From Limnohabitans planktonicus II-D5 (GTDB lineage Bacteria > Pseudomonadota > Gammaproteobacteria > Burkholderiales > Burkholderiaceae_C), in assembly GCF_001270065.2 (NCBI RefSeq), contig NZ_LFYT02000009.1, forward strand, positions 1 to 64,000: a DNA stretch of 64,000 nucleotides. The letters are read 5' to 3'. This document shows positions 35,305-44,808 of the stretch, one piece after another. Position 1 is the first letter of the stretch. The number at the start of each line of letters is the position of its first letter. The position numbers and the translations under genes were made by a program. The notes beneath the pieces were generated by a model that was given only the letters and a program-made list of their open reading frames with translations, was not told the DNA's origin and did not search any database.

Positions 35305-36642
35305 TCAGGACTGGCAATCCGCAGGGGTGCGGCGTGTGATCTTCTTCTCGGCGGCGTACTTGTCGGCAGCGGCCTTCACCATGGGCTTGATGATTTGCTC
35401 ATCAGCCTGCATCCAGTCGCTGCTGAATTGCCACTTGGTGCCGTCCCATGTGTGGATACGGGCCCAGTTGGCACCCATGTGGTCCGCACACGAGGTGGAG
35501 ATGGGACGCAACACACCCTTGAAGCCCAGGGCATCGAGCTTGGGCTGGGTCAGGTTCAGGTTTTCATAACCCCAGCGTGCTTGCTCGCCGGTCATGACTT
35601 TGCCCTTGCCGTATTTCTCTTGGGCTTGGCGCACGCCTTCAACCGCGAACATGGCGCTGAACAAGCCGCGCATGTACAGCACTTCACCCACTTCGTCTTT
35701 GGGGCCTGTGCCTTGGTTCTTGGCGTGCAACTTCTCCAGCACTTCCTTCACGATCGCAGAGCCCTTTTCGGTGCCGTGCTGCATGGTGATGGCGTTGTAG
35801 CCCTTGGCGCCCATGCCGATGTCTTTGACGTCAGGCTCGGCACCGGCCCACCACACGCCCCAGATGTTTTCACGGGGGTAGCCAGTGGCTTGCGCTTCCT
35901 TGAGCAAGGTGGAGTTCATCACGCCCCAGCCCCAGTTGACCACGTAGTCAGGGCGGTCACGGCGAATTTGCAACCAAGTGGACTTTTGCTCCACGCCGGG
36001 GTGAGTCACAGGCAACAAGCTCAGCTTGAAGCCGTGCATGGCGGCGCGCTCTTGCAAGATCGGGATGGCTTCTTTGCCAAACGGGCTGTCGTGGTAGACC
36101 AAGGCGATGTGCTTGCCCTTGAGCTTGTCGACGCCACCGGCCTTCTTGCCGATGTCCTGGATGATCACGTCACCGGCCACCCAGTAAGTGCCTGCCAAGG
36201 GAAAGTTCCACTTGAACACGCCGCCGTCAGCCGACTCGCTGCGGCCGTAGCCTGCAGTGATCAAGGGGATCTTGTCGCCAGGGGCTTTTTCGGTCAGGGC
36301 AAAAGTGATGCCGGTGGACAGGGGCTGGAACACGGTCGCGCCGCCGTTCTTGCCCTTCAGGCGCTCATAGCACTCCACGCCACGGTCAGTGGCGTAGCCG
36401 GTTTCACACTCTTCAAAGCTGAGCTTGACGCCGTTGATGCCGCCACGCGCATTGACCAGCTTGAGGTAGTCGACATAGCCGTTGGCAAAGGGCACGCCGT
36501 TGGGGGCGTAAGCGCCGGTGCGGTAGACCAGCACGGGGAAAAACTGCTCTTTGGTTTGGGCTGTGGCCACGGTGCTGACCAGCGCACTGGCAAGACCGGC
36601 AGCCGCCACCGTGGTGGCAAGGACGAGTTGACGAAGCTTCAT
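35305..36642 (-). CDS. ABC transporter substrate-binding protein (LivK-like)
   Basis: This 445-residue periplasmic type I binding protein has a signal peptide (about 1-28, VAAAGLASALVSTVATAQT) followed by KEQFFPVLVYRTGAYAPNGV and GINGVKLSFEECETGYATDRG. It is longer than classic LivK (about 370), as in proteins that bind aromatic or hydrophobic ligands. The ATG at 36642 has GGAGACAAACC just upstream; an in-frame upstream extension lies in the intergenic region and is rejected. It lies between livM and livF in the operon. Confidence 0.9.
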   Translation of the reverse strand: MKLRQLVLATTVAAAGLASALVSTVATAQTKEQFFPVLVYRTGAYAPNGVPFANGYVDYLKLVNARGGINGVKLSFEECETGYATDRGVECYERLKGKNGGATVFQPLSTGITFALTEKAPGDKIPLITAGYGRSESADGGVFKWNFPLAGTYWVAGDVIIQDIGKKAGGVDKLKGKHIALVYHDSPFGKEAIPILQERAAMHGFKLSLLPVTHPGVEQKSTWLQIRRDRPDYVVNWGWGVMNSTLLKEAQATGYPRENIWGVWWAGAEPDVKDIGMGAKGYNAITMQHGTEKGSAIVKEVLEKLHAKNQGTGPKDEVGEVLYMRGLFSAMFAVEGVRQAQEKYGKGKVMTGEQARWGYENLNLTQPKLDALGFKGVLRPISTSCADHMGANWARIHTWDGTKWQFSSDWMQADEQIIKPMVKAAADKYAAEKKITRRTPADCQS

Positions 36643-36697
36643 GGTTTGTCTCCTGTTAAAAAAGTTGGAAGCACTGGGAAAAACACGTTGAAAAACA

Positions 36698-37774
36698 TCA
36701 ATGCGGAAAGGGCCACAGACGCAACTTCTGCTTGGCAACCGACCAGAGCTTGGCCAGGCCATGCGGCTCGACGATCAGGAACCACACGATCAGGGCACCG
36801 AAGATCATGAACTCGGTGTGCGAGACGGCTGCCGTCGAGATGTTCACACCCACCAGGTCACCCGCCCAAGGCAGGAACTGGTTGAGGAAAATCGGCAAGA
36901 TCACGATGAACGCGGCACCAAAGAAGCTGCCCATGATGGAGCCCATGCCGCCAATGATGACCATGAACAAGAGCTGAAAGGAACGGTCAATCGAGAAAGC
37001 CGCTGGCTCCCATGACCCCAAGTGCACAAAGCCCCACAGCCCACCTGCCACACCGACAATGAATGAGCTCACGGCAAAAGCGCTGAGCTTGGCGTACATG
37101 GGGCGTATGCCGATCACGGCAGCGGCCACGTCCATGTCGCGAATGGCCATCCACTCGCGGCCAATGGCGCTGCGCACCAGATTTTTGGCCAGCAAGCCAA
37201 ACACCACCAGGAAGATCAGGCAGAAGATGTACTTTTGCAATGGCGTGTCAATCGGCAAACCAAACACATTCAGGTTGGACACCGAGACCGAGCCCGAAGC
37301 GTTGTTGTTGGTGAACCAACCCACGCGCAGGAAGGCCCAGTCGCAAAAGAACTGCGCGGCCAAAGTCGCCACCGCCAAGTACAAGCCCTTGACGCGCAAA
37401 CTCGGGATGCCAAAGAACATGCCCACCAAGGTGGCAAAAAAGCCCCCGGCCAGCAGCGCCACGATCAGGGGCATGCCCTCAATGCGGATGTAGGTGTTGT
37501 AGGCCATGTAGGCCCCCACCGCCATGAAAGCGCCCGAACCCAGCGAGATCTGACCGCAATAACCCACCAAAATATTCACCCCCAAAGCCGCCAAAGACAG
37601 GATCAGGAAGGGGATCAGGATGGCGCGAAAAATGTATTCGTCTGCCAAAAAGGGCACGCCCACAAAAGCAAAGGCGATCAGCGCCAGGATGGCCCAGCGG
37701 TCTTGCGCAATCGCAAAGATCTGCTGGTCTTTGCGGTAAGAGGTCTTGAACTGACCGTTTTCTCTGTAAAACAT
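36698..37774 (-). CDS. livM: branched-chain amino-acid type ABC transporter permease LivM
   Basis: This 358-residue inner-membrane permease has about ten hydrophobic segments and the LivM-type stretch LLSLAALGVNILVGYCGQISLGSGAFMAVGAYMAYN, in which NxLxGYxGQxSLGxxAFxxxGAY is the family core. It pairs with LivH and is energised by LivG/LivF. It starts 11 bases downstream of the livH stop, so the two are coupled. Confidence 0.93.
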   Translation of the reverse strand: MFYRENGQFKTSYRKDQQIFAIAQDRWAILALIAFAFVGVPFLADEYIFRAILIPFLILSLAALGVNILVGYCGQISLGSGAFMAVGAYMAYNTYIRIEGMPLIVALLAGGFFATLVGMFFGIPSLRVKGLYLAVATLAAQFFCDWAFLRVGWFTNNNASGSVSVSNLNVFGLPIDTPLQKYIFCLIFLVVFGLLAKNLVRSAIGREWMAIRDMDVAAAVIGIRPMYAKLSAFAVSSFIVGVAGGLWGFVHLGSWEPAAFSIDRSFQLLFMVIIGGMGSIMGSFFGAAFIVILPIFLNQFLPWAGDLVGVNISTAAVSHTEFMIFGALIVWFLIVEPHGLAKLWSVAKQKLRLWPFPH

Positions 37775-37785
37775 GCTGTCTCTCC

Positions 37786-38640
37786 TTACACGCGGTCGAT
37801 GATTTTTTCGCCGAACAGGCCTTGCGGACGGAACAGCAAGAACACCAAAGCCAGCACATACGCAAACCAGATTTCGATGCCGCCGCCCACATAGGGACCG
37901 AGGTACACCTCGGACAGCTTCTCGCCCACACCGATGATCAGGCCGCCAATGATGGCCCCGGGTACCGAGGTCAGGCCACCCAAAATGATCACCGGCAAAG
38001 CACGCAAAGCCACCGTGGTCAGCGAGAACTGCACACCCATCTTGGAGCCCCAGATGATGCCGGCCACCAGCGCGGTCAAGCCCGCCACAAACCAGACAAT
38101 CACCCAGATGCGGTTGAGGGGAATACCGATCGACTGCGCCGCTTGGTGGTCATCGGCCACCGCACGCAGGGCACGGCCGGTGCCGGTTTTCTGGAAGAAC
38201 AGCGACAAGACCACCACCAGCAAAGCCGCGATGCAAGCCGCGTACACATCCTCGAGGTTGACCAGCACGCCACCAGGGAAAACCGAGTCGAACAGGAACA
38301 CCGGGTCTTTGGGCATGCCCACGTCAATCTTGTAGATGTCGCTGCCAAAAATCGTCTGGCCCAAACCATCCAAAAAGTAGGTGATGCCCAGCGTGGCCAT
38401 GAGCAAGGTCACGCCTTCCTGGTTGACCAGATGGCGCAGCACCAAGCGCTCGATCAGCCAGGCCAACACAAACATGATGGCGGCGGCCAACACAAAAGCG
38501 ATCAGGTTGCCCAGGAACTTGTCTTCAATGCCCAGCCAGCCGGGCACCCATTCCGAAAAACGTGCCATCGCCAACGCCGCGAACAAGACCATCGCGCCTT
38601 GCGCGAAGTTGAACACGCCCGAGGCCTTGAAGATCAGCAC
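37786..38640 (-). CDS. livH: LivH-type permease, 5' end frameshifted by an apparent 13-nt deletion
   Basis: The long frame encodes 284 residues of LivH from LIFKASGVFNFAQGAMVLFA to the C-terminus, with only a GTG (38640) available as its start. The true start seems to be the ATG at 38702, preceded by GAGGAG. It reads MAFFLEALLGGLMAGMLYALV and then hits TGA because about 13 bases coding the expected ALGF segment are missing next to 38640. Restoring them gives a normal LivH of about 309 residues (37786-38702). As written the gene lacks its first membrane helix unless it is rescued. A real mutation and an assembly error are both possible. Confidence 0.85.
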   Translation of the reverse strand: MLIFKASGVFNFAQGAMVLFAALAMARFSEWVPGWLGIEDKFLGNLIAFVLAAAIMFVLAWLIERLVLRHLVNQEGVTLLMATLGITYFLDGLGQTIFGSDIYKIDVGMPKDPVFLFDSVFPGGVLVNLEDVYAACIAALLVVVLSLFFQKTGTGRALRAVADDHQAAQSIGIPLNRIWVIVWFVAGLTALVAGIIWGSKMGVQFSLTTVALRALPVIILGGLTSVPGAIIGGLIIGVGEKLSEVYLGPYVGGGIEIWFAYVLALVFLLFRPQGLFGEKIIDRV

Positions 38641-38715
38641 ACCAGCGCATAGAGCATGCCCGCCATCAGGCCACCCAAAAGAGCTTCCAGGAAAAATGCC
38701 ATTTTTTTGTTCTCC

Positions 38716-39498
38716 TCAGTGACTGGTGCCCAGATAGGCACTGATCACTTCTTCGTTGTTGCGCACTTCTTCGGGGGTCCCGTCGCCGATTTTTTTGCCG
38801 TAATCGAGCACCACCACGCGGTCCGAGATGTCCATCACCACGCCCATGTCATGCTCGATCAGCACGATGGTGGAGCCGAACTCGTCGTTCACATCCAGAA
38901 TGAAGCGGCACATGTCCTGCTTTTCTTCCATGTTCATGCCGGCCATGGGCTCGTCAAGCAGCAGCACCTGGGGCTCCATGGCCAGGGCGCGGCCCAGGTC
39001 CACCCGCTTTTGCAAACCGTAGGGCAGCTGCCCCACCGGGGTTTTGCGAAAGGCCTGAATCTCCAGAAAGTCGATGATGTGTTCGACGAACTCACGGTGC
39101 TGCTCTTCCTCGCGCTGGGCGGGGCCGATGCGCAGCGCCTGCATGAACAGATTGCTCTTGATGCGCAGGTTGCGGCCCGTCATGATGTTGTCGATCACGC
39201 TCATGCCCTTGAACAAGGCCAGGTTCTGGAAGGTGCGGGCAATGCCCATCTCGGCCACCTGGCGGCTGTTCATGTGCGCGAACTTTTGACCACGGAAGGT
39301 GATGCTGCCCTCTTGGGGCGTGTACACGCCGTTGATGCAGTTGAGCATCGAACTTTTGCCGGCACCGTTGGGGCCGATGATGGCGCGCACTTCGTGCTCG
39401 CGCACATTGAACGAGATGTCGGTCAGCGCCTTCACGCCACCGAATCGCAAACTGATGTTGTTGACGTCCAGAATGACGTCGCCGATTTTCTTGGTCAT
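38716..39498 (-). CDS. livG: branched-chain amino-acid type ABC transporter ATP-binding protein LivG
   Basis: This 260-residue ATPase starts MTKKIGDVILDVNNISLRFG. It has Walker A GPNGAGKSSMLNCINGVY, GIARTFQNLALFKGMSV (typical of LivG) and Walker B VLLLDEPMAGMNMEEKQDM. The usual LSGG signature is replaced by QLPYGLQKRVDLGRAL, which is common in LivG proteins of this group. It is the first transporter gene of the operon, 13 bases upstream of the true livH start. Confidence 0.92.
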   Translation of the reverse strand: MTKKIGDVILDVNNISLRFGGVKALTDISFNVREHEVRAIIGPNGAGKSSMLNCINGVYTPQEGSITFRGQKFAHMNSRQVAEMGIARTFQNLALFKGMSVIDNIMTGRNLRIKSNLFMQALRIGPAQREEEQHREFVEHIIDFLEIQAFRKTPVGQLPYGLQKRVDLGRALAMEPQVLLLDEPMAGMNMEEKQDMCRFILDVNDEFGSTIVLIEHDMGVVMDISDRVVVLDYGKKIGDGTPEEVRNNEEVISAYLGTSH

Positions 39499-39577
39499 TT
39501 GACCCCCACGCTTGTCATTTCATGTACTGCGCTGCCCCCCAAGGGGGCCTTCGCAACTTGGAGCGGTCCGGCCTTGC

Positions 39578-41524
39578 TCATGCTGCTGCCTTCACGGGTG
39601 TGAATGTTTTGGCGTCGGACATCTTGAGCGTGGCGCTCACGCTGCCGGTGCGGCCGTCTTCGAACTTGACCACCGTCTCGATGAACTGCTCGGATTTACC
39701 TTCGTACAGGCCATCGACCAGGGGTTTGTATTTCTCGGCAATGAAGCCGCGACGGACCTTGTTGGTGCGGGTCAATTCACCGTCGTCGGCATCCAGTTCT
39801 TTGTGCAAGACCAGGAATCGACTGACCTGGCTGCCCGCCAGCAAGGTGTCTTCGGCCAGATCGGCGTTGACCTTTTCCACGCATTCTTTGATCAGTTGGT
39901 ACACCTCGGGCTTTTGCGCCAGATCGGTGTAACCGGCATAAGGCAGGTTGCGGCGCTCGGCCCAGTTGCCCACGGCATCGAAGTCGATGTTGATCATCAC
40001 GCACACCTTTTCGCGCTGGTCGCCATAGGCCACCACCTCTTTGATGTGCGGGAAGAACTTGAGTTTGTTTTCAACGTACTTGGGCGCGAACATCGCACCG
40101 TCGTTGGCACCGCCCTGGATGCGTCCCACATCTTTGACGCGGTCGATGATCTTCAGGTGGCCATGCGAATCGATGAAGCCCGCATCGCTGGTGTGGTACC
40201 AGCCGTCTGGCGTGAGCACTTCGGCTGTGGCTTCAGGGTTCTTGTAATAGCCTTTGAGCAAGCCTGGAGACTTGACCAGAATTTCACCGTTCTCGGCGAC
40301 CTTGATCTCCACACCTTTGCAGGGCACCCCCACGGTGTCGGCTCGTGCTTCGTTGTCGGGCTGCAGACACACGAACACGGCGGTTTCGGTCGAGCCGTAC
40401 AACTGCTTGATGTTCACCCCGATCGAGCGGTAGAAGGTGAACAAGTCGGGGCCAATGGCCTCACCCGCGGTGTAGGCCACACGCACGCGGCTGAAACCCA
40501 TGTTGTTGCGCAAGGGGCCGTACACCACGAGATTGCCCAAGGCATATTGCAGGCGATCAAACAAGCCCACACTGCGCCCGTCCATCAAAGCGGGGCCCAC
40601 TTTTTTGGCCACCGCCATGAAATGGTGGAACATCTTGCGCTTGAAACTGCCCGCATCTTCCATGCGGATCATCACACTGGTCAGCATGCCCTCGAACACA
40701 CGGGGTGGCGCGAAGTAATAAGTGGGGCCAATCTCTTTGAGGTCGATGGTCACCGTGGCCGAAGACTCAGGGCAATTGACCACATAGCCACACACCAGCC
40801 ACTGCGCGTAGCTGAAGATGTTCTGGCCAATCCAGGCGGGCGGCATGTAGGCCAACACATCTTCAGCGTTGCTCAACTTGTCAAACTCGGCACCCGCTTC
40901 GGCGCGGTCGATCAAGGAGCTGTGCGTGTGCACCACGCCCTTGGGGTTGCCCGTGGTGCCCGAGGTGAAGAACATCGCCGCCACATCGGTGTAGGACGCT
41001 TTTTCAACTTCTTCTTTGAAGAACTGGGGGTGCTGCTGCGCAAACACGCCGCCAGCAGCCATCAGCTCTTCGAGCGAGCCCAAGCCGTCTTCGGTGTACT
41101 TGCGCAAGCCGCGTGGATCGTCGTAATAAATGTGCGTCAGCTGCGGGCATTGCTCACGCACTTCCAGCATCTTGTCGACCTGCTCCTGGTCTTCCACCAC
41201 GGCAAAACGCACTTCGGCGTTGGTGATGGGGAACACGCATTCGGCAGCGGCCGCGTCCTGGTACAGCGGCACGGGAATCGCACCCAGCGACTGGGCGGCC
41301 AGCATGGTGGCGTACAAGCGCGGGCGGTTGGCACCCACCACAATCAGGTGCTCGCCGCGCTGCAAACCCGCTTGGTGCAGACCGCAGGCGATGGACTCGA
41401 CCATGTGCGCCAAGGCAGCCCAGCTGGTGGCCTGCCAAATGCCATATTCCTTCTCGCGCAGTGCGGGCGCTGTGGGGCGCTCGGCAGCGTGCTTGAGCAT
41501 CAAACGGGGAAACGTTGTTTGCAT
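39578..41524 (-). CDS. long-chain-type AMP-dependent acyl-CoA synthetase
   Basis: This 648-residue adenylate-forming ligase has the P-loop FFTSGTTGNPKGVVHTH near 190, YGSTETAVFVCLQPD, and TSDAGFIDSHGHLKIIDRVKD near 440, typical of FadD15/long-chain acyl-CoA synthetases. It would activate a fatty or arylalkanoic acid. The ATG at 41524 is chosen; a TTG six codons earlier is possible. It is the first gene of the leftward operon that continues with the Liv genes and a second, PaaK-like ligase, and is divergent from a Crp/Fnr-type regulator. Confidence 0.87.
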   Translation of the reverse strand: MQTTFPRLMLKHAAERPTAPALREKEYGIWQATSWAALAHMVESIACGLHQAGLQRGEHLIVVGANRPRLYATMLAAQSLGAIPVPLYQDAAAAECVFPITNAEVRFAVVEDQEQVDKMLEVREQCPQLTHIYYDDPRGLRKYTEDGLGSLEELMAAGGVFAQQHPQFFKEEVEKASYTDVAAMFFTSGTTGNPKGVVHTHSSLIDRAEAGAEFDKLSNAEDVLAYMPPAWIGQNIFSYAQWLVCGYVVNCPESSATVTIDLKEIGPTYYFAPPRVFEGMLTSVMIRMEDAGSFKRKMFHHFMAVAKKVGPALMDGRSVGLFDRLQYALGNLVVYGPLRNNMGFSRVRVAYTAGEAIGPDLFTFYRSIGVNIKQLYGSTETAVFVCLQPDNEARADTVGVPCKGVEIKVAENGEILVKSPGLLKGYYKNPEATAEVLTPDGWYHTSDAGFIDSHGHLKIIDRVKDVGRIQGGANDGAMFAPKYVENKLKFFPHIKEVVAYGDQREKVCVMINIDFDAVGNWAERRNLPYAGYTDLAQKPEVYQLIKECVEKVNADLAEDTLLAGSQVSRFLVLHKELDADDGELTRTNKVRRGFIAEKYKPLVDGLYEGKSEQFIETVVKFEDGRTGSVSATLKMSDAKTFTPVKAAA

Positions 41525-41596
41525 GACCTGACCTGTCTCCAAAAACGGTGCATTGAATGCAATGCGACTGAACTTGGGCGGATACTAGGCATTCAT

Positions 41597-41625
41597 TTGA
41601 CGTCAAGTTGTCGTTTGAACGACAA
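41597..41625. promoter_or_regulatory. adjacent palindromes between acyl-CoA synthetase and Crp/Fnr-type gene
   Basis: Two perfect palindromes abut: TTGACGTCAA at 41597-41606 and TTGTCGTT-TG-AACGACAA at 41608-41625. They lie in the 154-base divergent gap and are good candidates for regulator binding, perhaps by the product of the gene at 41679. Which protein binds is an inference. Confidence 0.5.
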
Positions 41626-41678
41626 TTCAGGGAAGACCCCTAGCACAACTGACCCGAGTCTGACGGCTTGTTGACCAA

Positions 41679-42389
41679 ATGCTTACAAACCCCACCGTTC
41701 ACCAGCGCAGACGCGCGCCCACTGCTGCTGAGCAGCAGGATATTCCCTGGTTGAGCTTGCTCACAGCGCAAGAGCGCACAGAAATCGTGCCGCAACTGGT
41801 GGTGAGCGATCCCCATCCGGGCGATTACGTGTGCCGTGTGGGGCGTCCGGTCACCTACTGGTTTGGCGTCATATCCGGCCTGCTCAAGATGAGCAGCGAC
41901 AACGAAAGCGGCCAGAACATGACCTTCACCGGCATACCGCCGGGCGGCTGGTTTGGCGAGGGCACAGCGCTCAAGCGGGAGATCTACCGCTACAACATCC
42001 AGGCTCTGCGCGCCAGTGTGGTGGCGGGCTTGCCGGTGGACACCTTTCACTGGCTGATCGACCACTCGCTGGGCTTTAACCGCTTCATCATGAACCAGCT
42101 CAACGAGCGTCTGGGCCAGTTCATTGCCGCCCGCGAGTTGGACCGCATCAACAATCCCGAGCTGCGCCTGGCCCGCCACCTCGCTTCGCTGTTCAACCCG
42201 GTGTTGTTTTCCGGCGTGGGCGAAGTGCTGCGCATCACCCAACAAGAGCTGGCCTATCTGGTGGGACTGTCGCGCCAGCGCGTGAACGAAGCACTGCGCG
42301 TTCTCGAAGCCCGACAGCTCATTCGGGTGGAGTACGGCGGCCTGCGGATTCTGGATTTACAAGGCCTTCGTACTGCGCAGTTCATGTGA
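41679..42389 (+). CDS. Crp/Fnr family transcriptional regulator
   Basis: This 236-residue regulator has a cyclic-nucleotide-binding-like beta-roll (about 30-140, with GDYVCRVGRPVTYWFGVISG and PPGGWFGEGTAL) and a C-terminal winged helix with LRITQQELAYLVGLSRQRVNEALRVLEARQLI. It lacks the N-terminal cysteine cluster of FNR, so it is not an oxygen sensor of that type. The divergent position makes it the likely regulator of the CoA-ligase/Liv operon. The effector is unknown. Confidence 0.87.
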   Translation: MLTNPTVHQRRRAPTAAEQQDIPWLSLLTAQERTEIVPQLVVSDPHPGDYVCRVGRPVTYWFGVISGLLKMSSDNESGQNMTFTGIPPGGWFGEGTALKREIYRYNIQALRASVVAGLPVDTFHWLIDHSLGFNRFIMNQLNERLGQFIAARELDRINNPELRLARHLASLFNPVLFSGVGEVLRITQQELAYLVGLSRQRVNEALRVLEARQLIRVEYGGLRILDLQGLRTAQFM

Positions 42390-42431
42390 AACGCTTGCGC
42401 CTCACCAACCCTGCGCACTGCCGAGTTTTTT

Positions 42432-42506
42432 GCAGGTCGGTAGCTTCAGCTCCGACGAATGCACGCGGCCCACGACCATACGTCGGGGCTGAAGCCACCA
42501 ACCTGC
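42432..42506. repeat. REP-like inverted pair, family A
   Basis: GCAGGTCGGTAGCTTCAGCT (then CCGACG) at 42432 is mirrored by CGTCGGGGCTGAAGCCACCA (then ACCTGC) ending at 42506, giving two small palindromic units in opposite orientation. This fills most of the gap between the regulator and the pseudouridine synthase. Confidence 0.65.
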
Positions 42507-42576
42507 CTATCCCACTGAAACGCCAAGGCGCAAAAACAACGGACAATCGGTCAACTTCTTTTTGCCCACCTACCCC

Positions 42577-43485
42577 ATGACCCAGCCCCCGGCATTCAAA
42601 CGCGCCCCCCGCCCCGAAGGCAAAGGCGAAACGGCCGCGCCCAGCGGCACCTCGCGCCTGAACAAACGCATGGCCGAACTGCGCATGTGCTCGCGCCGCG
42701 AGGCCGACGCCTGGATCGAGCAAGGCTGGGTTTTGGTCAATGGCCTGCCCGCCAGCATGGGCCAGCAGGTCACGCTGTCCGACCGCATCACCATCGACAA
42801 AGCCGCCGAGCAACAGCAAGACCGCCAAGTCACCATCTTGCTGCACAAGCCCATGGGCTATGTGAGCGGCCAAGCCGAAGACGGGCACGAACCGGCCATC
42901 ACCCTGATCAACCCGCGCAGCCACTGGGGCGGCGACCCGTCCAAGCTGCGCTTCACCCCGCCTCACTTGCGGGGTCTCGCCCCAGCTGGACGCCTGGACA
43001 TCGACTCCACCGGCTTGCTGGTACTGACACAAGACGGCCGCATAGCCCGTCAATTGATCGGTGAAGACTCCGAGATGGAAAAGGAGTATTTGGTGCGCGT
43101 GGCCTACACCGGCCACGAAAACACCGCCGCCGCCACCGCCGCATCGGCCACCTATGGCGGCAAAGCCAATCAGCTCACGACCATTGGCGACTTCGACCGC
43201 GTGAGTGCCAACGTGCAAGCTGTGTTCCCCAAGGCGCTGCTCGAGCGCCTGCGCCACGGCCTGAGCCTTGACGGCAAACCCCTCAAACCCGCCAAAGTGG
43301 ACTGGCAAAACCCCGAGCAGCTGCGCTTTGTTCTGACCGAAGGCAAGAAGCGCCAAATCCGCCGCATGTGCGAACAAGTCGGCCTGAAAGTGGTGGGCCT
43401 CAAACGCATCCGCATGGGCGGCGTGCAGTTGGGGCAAATGCCGGCGGGGACTTGGCGGTATTTGGGGCCGAACGAAGCGTTCTGA
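42577..43485 (+). CDS. RluB/RluF-type rRNA pseudouridine synthase
   Basis: This 302-residue protein has an N-terminal S4 RNA-binding domain ([29 protein letters not shown], about 30-60) and a RsuA/RluB/RluF-type catalytic domain with [11 protein letters not shown] and [17 protein letters not shown], in which the aspartate of GRLD is catalytic. The C-terminal [30 protein letters not shown] is the family signature. RluF, which modifies the 2604 region of 23S rRNA, is the likeliest match. The ATG at 42577 is preferred over a TTG at 42562. Confidence 0.87.
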   Translation: MTQPPAFKRAPRPEGKGETAAPSGTSRLNKRMAELRMCSRREADAWIEQGWVLVNGLPASMGQQVTLSDRITIDKAAEQQQDRQVTILLHKPMGYVSGQAEDGHEPAITLINPRSHWGGDPSKLRFTPPHLRGLAPAGRLDIDSTGLLVLTQDGRIARQLIGEDSEMEKEYLVRVAYTGHENTAAATAASATYGGKANQLTTIGDFDRVSANVQAVFPKALLERLRHGLSLDGKPLKPAKVDWQNPEQLRFVLTEGKKRQIRRMCEQVGLKVVGLKRIRMGGVQLGQMPAGTWRYLGPNEAF

Positions 43486-43514
43486 TGGTGCTTGGATTCA
43501 TGATCCAGCAAGCC

Positions 43515-43576
43515 ATGTCGGAGCTGAAGCTGCCGACCTACAAAATACCCCGTAGGTCGGTGGCTTCAGCCCCGAC
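43515..43576. repeat. REP-like inverted pair, family A
   Basis: ATGTCGGAGCTGAAGCTGCC (then GACCTAC) at 43515-43541 is mirrored by GTAGGTCGGTGGCTTCAGCC (then CCGAC) at 43552-43576, ten bases apart. The element lies just upstream of the binding-protein gene at 43608 and could fold into one long hairpin in the transcript. Confidence 0.68.
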
Positions 43577-43607
43577 AAAGCACACCGACACAAATTGGAG
43601 ACGCGCA

Positions 43608-44633
43608 ATGACCCTGAAGTTCACAGCCGCCTTGTTCACCGCCGCCGCTCTTTACGTCGGCACCGCCTCTGCCCAAACCAGCAGCCTCAACGCGATTTGC
43701 AGCACCGACCAAAGCTGGTGCGAAATGGCCGCCAAGGAATTCACCAAAGCCACCGGCATCAACGTCAACCAGACCCGCAAAGCCACCGGTGAAGCGCTGG
43801 CGCAAATCCGCGCCGAAGCGGCCAACCCCAAGACCGACATCTGGTGGGGCGGCACCGGTGACCCGTTTTTGCAAGCTGCCGAAATCGGTCTGCTGGCGCC
43901 CTACCGCCCCGACTACCTGAACGACCTGCACGGCTGGAGCGTGCGCCAATACGCCATGACACAAAACATGGTGGGCGGTTTCTACACCAGCGCCATTGGC
44001 TTTGGCTGGAACACCGAACTGCTCAAGAAAAAGAAACTGCCTGCGCCCCAATGCTGGTCCGACGTGATCAAGCCCATCTACAAAGGCGAGGTCGAAATCT
44101 CACACCCCGCCTCCAGCGGCACGGCCTACACCATTCTGGCGGGGCTGGTGCAGATGATGGGCGAAGACGCGGCTTTTGAGTACATGAAAGCCCTGCACAA
44201 AAACGTGACCCAATACACCCGAAGCGGCACCGCCCAAGCGCCCAATGTGGCCAAGGGCGAAGTGGCTGTGGGCATCAGCTTCATCTTTGGTTTTGACGGC
44301 TGGCGGCACAACAAATACCCGGTGGCCACCGTGGCCCCCTGCGAAGGCACCAGCTACGAAATCGGCGGCATCGCCTTGGTCAAAGGTGCCCGCAACGCAG
44401 CCAACGCCAAACGCTATTACGACTGGCTCATGAGCCCCGCCGGCCAAAGCATCGGCGCCAAGGCCAACAGCCTGCAAAGCCCAGCCAACAAAACCTTCAA
44501 GCCCGACCCACGCATCCCGTCCATGGACAAGGTGCGCTTGATCAAATACGACTTTGAAAAGTACGGCAAATCGGCCGAGCGCCGCCGACTGTTGGAGCGG
44601 TGGAACAAGGAAGTTGGGGCGTTGTCAAAGTAA
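43608..44633 (+). CDS. ABC transporter substrate-binding protein, iron(III)/FbpA-like
   Basis: This 341-residue periplasmic protein has a signal peptide (about 1-22, ending GTASAQT) and a type II binding-protein fold: DQSWCEMAAKEFTKATGINV, ADIW-like DIWWGGTGDPFLQAAE, and NPNAGGxA-like SHPASSGTAYTILAGL. It is closest to iron(III)- or 2-aminoethylphosphonate-type binding proteins. No permease or ATPase gene follows, so it is an orphan here. The ATG at 43608 follows GGAGACGC. Confidence 0.85.
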   Translation: MTLKFTAALFTAAALYVGTASAQTSSLNAICSTDQSWCEMAAKEFTKATGINVNQTRKATGEALAQIRAEAANPKTDIWWGGTGDPFLQAAEIGLLAPYRPDYLNDLHGWSVRQYAMTQNMVGGFYTSAIGFGWNTELLKKKKLPAPQCWSDVIKPIYKGEVEISHPASSGTAYTILAGLVQMMGEDAAFEYMKALHKNVTQYTRSGTAQAPNVAKGEVAVGISFIFGFDGWRHNKYPVATVAPCEGTSYEIGGIALVKGARNAANAKRYYDWLMSPAGQSIGAKANSLQSPANKTFKPDPRIPSMDKVRLIKYDFEKYGKSAERRRLLERWNKEVGALSK

Positions 44634-44808
44634 AAATGACATACAGAACACGGGGAAGCACATTCGTGCCTCATATTTGTCGCTTCCGGCCGCATAACAC
44701 GCACCCAATAAATGCATTCCAATGATTCATTTTGAATTTACTTTTTAGATTTTAAGTATCAACAAAAGTATGATTCGGGCTTTGCCGCCCGGGTCTTGAG
44801 CGCAAGGA

